In this document: positions 62,380 to 64,000 of the stretch, one piece after another
Position numbering within the stretch: the stretch's first letter is position 1
How the letters are laid out: each line of letters starts with the position of its first letter
Assembly: GCA_037039685.1 (NCBI GenBank)
Contig: JAWNGF010000005.1
Location: forward strand, 62,001 to 126,000
Direction: 5' to 3'
DNA from: Ceratobasidium sp. AG-K
Taxonomy: Eukaryota > Basidiomycota > Agaricomycetes > Cantharellales > Ceratobasidiaceae
DNA length: 64,000 bases
Position numbers and translations under genes: made by a program
Notes under the pieces: model-generated
What the model saw: the letters and a program-made list of their open reading frames with translations, nothing else
What the model was told of the DNA's origin: nothing
Database searches by the model: none

Positions 62380-62599
62380 AGCTTGTTTTGTAATGTCATA
62401 AGCTTCTTCTTGGTGGCTATGAGACAAGCCGTGATGGAGAGTGGACGGCACTTAAGACCTAAGTGACCTCTTGAACCGCAACACACTTAAGTGTCTGTAG
62501 GCTCTTGAGGGTAGGGGTGGTTCAAAGTGTCACTCAAAGGGGATGTTTGACGAGACAAAACAAGCTGGGTTTACCAGGCTTGTTGGTCCTCTATATATA
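62380..62599 (-). promoter_or_regulatory. Element C promoter, self-priming pair and primer-binding site
   Basis: On the minus strand the TATA region TTATATATAG ends 25 nt before AGCTTGTTTTGT, which begins at 62566 (same register as B). The primer-binding site is 62391-62380, 2 nt inside the LTR, a perfect 12-nt complement. Confidence 0.74.
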
Positions 62600-62863
62600 A
62601 TCAAGAAGTGGCCAAGTCATACAAAGCGTAGCCACATGAGTCAGAGCAGTCAACCAGTCAGGAGTGTCCATGTGAGTCATGCTGTATAAACAGACATGAC
62701 TCCTACAAAGCACAGCCGCATTACACAGTGTAACACATAACCACAAGAAGGTGGCAACGCGGCGCAGGAAACAACAAACAACGTACAAACAGGATGACAG
62801 ACACAAGCAACAAGAGAGGATGAGACGTAGGCGAGTCCGATGGCGAGAGCATGGCTCACGACA
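62394..62863 (-). repeat. 5' LTR of element C
   Basis: 470 bp, with ends TGTCGTGAGC and GCTTATGACA on the minus strand. Confidence 0.95.
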
Positions 62864-62868
62864 CGGCA

Positions 62869-64000
62869 GCACCAGTTGTCACCTTCCATGGGGAAAGTGT
62901 GATTAGCCCAAGAGCTGTGCAAGTGATTAGGATACCAGCACCACTTAGGAACGCAACTCCAGGACCATCCAACACAGGGCAAATGCCACTACCAGAAGAA
63001 GGAAACACCAGAACAACAGGGACTAGACACCCCTTAGCATTTCCTGATTTCGGGGCAGAATTCCCACCCCCTATGGCTACCCCAAGTTTCACTCCTGCTT
63101 TCATGCCGCCAGTAGTAGAAGTTCCTAGAACTCACAGTGCTCTGAGTGTGCCATCAACCTTCCAATCACAAGGAAGCATTGAGACAATTTTGAAGGATGA
63201 GAGACTGAGGCAGGAACTTCTGGAAGAAAGCAGGGAAGGAAACCCAATTCAAACCCTGGAAAGGATCTTCAACACCCTCCAGGTCCAATATCAACAAAAA
63301 AATGCAGTCCAAGCCCTTAGAATTGAAGGATCGGAAAGGCAATGGGATTTACAGACCCAAGAAGCAACAAATATGATGCAACAAATTGAGTGCATTGCTT
63401 CAAGAACAGAGGACAGAGTCAACACCTTCTATGAAAGGCTTAGAAACATAGATCGCGTCCAACAGCAAGCCCTTGAAATCTTTGAACAATCTCTTGAAAA
63501 TTTTGAACAAATCAACAACAGAATGGACAAATTTGACTGCCTGATGAACCAAACCTTGCAGGGACAAACTCAGCGCATTACACGTATTGAAGCAAACCTA
63601 GGAAGGATGGCAGAAGGGATGAGAAACATGACCATTACTCTTGGGAGAATTAATGAGGAAGTCACCCACAGATTCCAAGATCAGACCACTAGGATGCAAG
63701 AAGTCCACCTATGGACAAGGGAAACATTTGATCTTCTTGAGCAAATTGGTGCTGATGCCCAAGCAGAATCCGAACACTGGAAGGAGGAGTCACAACAAAC
63801 CTCTGTTGATATCCCACAACAAAGACAGCCACCTCCTCATCTGCCACAGGGACAACAATCACCCTCATTTGAGATACAAGGGCAATCCAGGTATCAAATC
63901 AGGGATGAAGGAAGAACCTTTATCATTCAAACAAATCAAGGAGGCAACAGGGAAACTCAGGACCACACATCAAAATGCCAAAGGCATTTGAGGGATCCAG
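62869..64000 (+). pseudogene. Gag of element X, piece 3 of 3 (runs off the window)
   Basis: An open frame of 377 codons with no stop, joining in frame to piece 2. It begins APVVTFHGESVISPRA; about 63180-63780 is a long heptad-rich region (QWDLQTQEATNMMQQ, ALEIFEQSLENFEQINN, RIEANLGRMAEGMRNM) that should form an extended coiled coil; then a Q/P-rich linker. At the very end another frame reads IKMPKAFEGS, the expected capsid start by analogy with RPEAFDGK in B, so a frameshift may lie between about 63900 and 63968. Confidence 0.75.

Larger units (their letters stand above)
55639..62863 (-). mobile_element. Ty3/gypsy retrotransposon C, full length, inserted in gag of X
   Basis: LTRs at 55639-56108 (3') and 62394-62863 (5'), both 470 bp with 11 differences, ten of them transitions within CpG. 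Target duplication CAGCA (55634-55638) and CGGCA (62864-62868), one CpG-type change. Reading frames show no frameshift; the damage is six in-frame stops. It is the best preserved coding copy here and keeps the RT YIDD box. Confidence 0.95.
40268..64000 (+). mobile_element. Retrotransposon X, 5' part, split by elements A and C
   Basis: X has a 5' LTR (40268-40772), a self-priming type primer-binding site (40775-40786) and a gag that continues in one frame across 40829-40978, 55492-55638 and 62869-64000 once A, C and their target duplications are removed. The remainder lies beyond the window. X is the oldest layer here, because both other elements lie within it. Confidence 0.85.

Overview
The window looks like nuclear DNA of a filamentous basidiomycete. 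Evidence: spliced genes with many 42-60 bp GT-AG introns, a fused ARG5,6-type arginine gene, a eukaryotic ribosomal protein gene, GLE1, fungal HHE hemerythrin proteins, GH35 beta-galactosidases and chromodomain Ty3/gypsy retrotransposons. A Rhizoctonia-like agaricomycete is my best guess; this is inference from gene content, not proof.

Layout. (1) 1-3732 is the 3' part of a decayed plus-strand Ty3/gypsy element (copy Z), whose LTR sits in the tail of an older LTR of another family (3733-3801). (2) 3802-5568 has no gene. (3) 5569-30170 is a gene island: ARG5,6, RPL24 and GLE1 on the minus strand; three hemerythrin paralogues on the plus strand (12212-18241), with a 0.9-kb inverted repeat between the second and third; then two tandem secreted beta-galactosidases and an MFS transporter, all minus strand. 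(4) 30171-32833 is gene-poor and holds two small foldback (MITE-like) elements. (5) 32834-64000 is a retrotransposon nest.

The nest: element D (32834-40027) stands alone. Element X starts with its 5' LTR at 40268 and runs off the window end. Its gag is cut in two places, by plus-strand element A (40979-55486, target duplication CAAGA) and by minus-strand element C (55639-62863, duplication CAGCA/CGGCA). A is itself cut by minus-strand element B (42643-50003, duplication GGAAG). LTR identities (A about 93%, C 97.7%, B about 99%) agree with the insertion order.

Most notable findings. All three LTR families with a visible 5' end carry a 12-nt primer-binding site 2 nt inside the LTR that is complementary to the LTR segment 33 nt downstream of the TATA box. 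That is the arrangement expected for Tf1-type self-priming, and the pairs co-vary between families. A, B, C and Z carry a conserved extra ORF between pol and the 3' LTR that overlaps the pol frame by about 0.4 kb and ends in an acidic I-D/N-L-T motif; D has a related acidic I-D-L-T ORF in the same place. Decay of C and D is almost purely CpG to TpG. ARG5,6 carries a one-base frameshift, and the youngest element B has a pol shredded by indels, so residual sequence errors should be considered.
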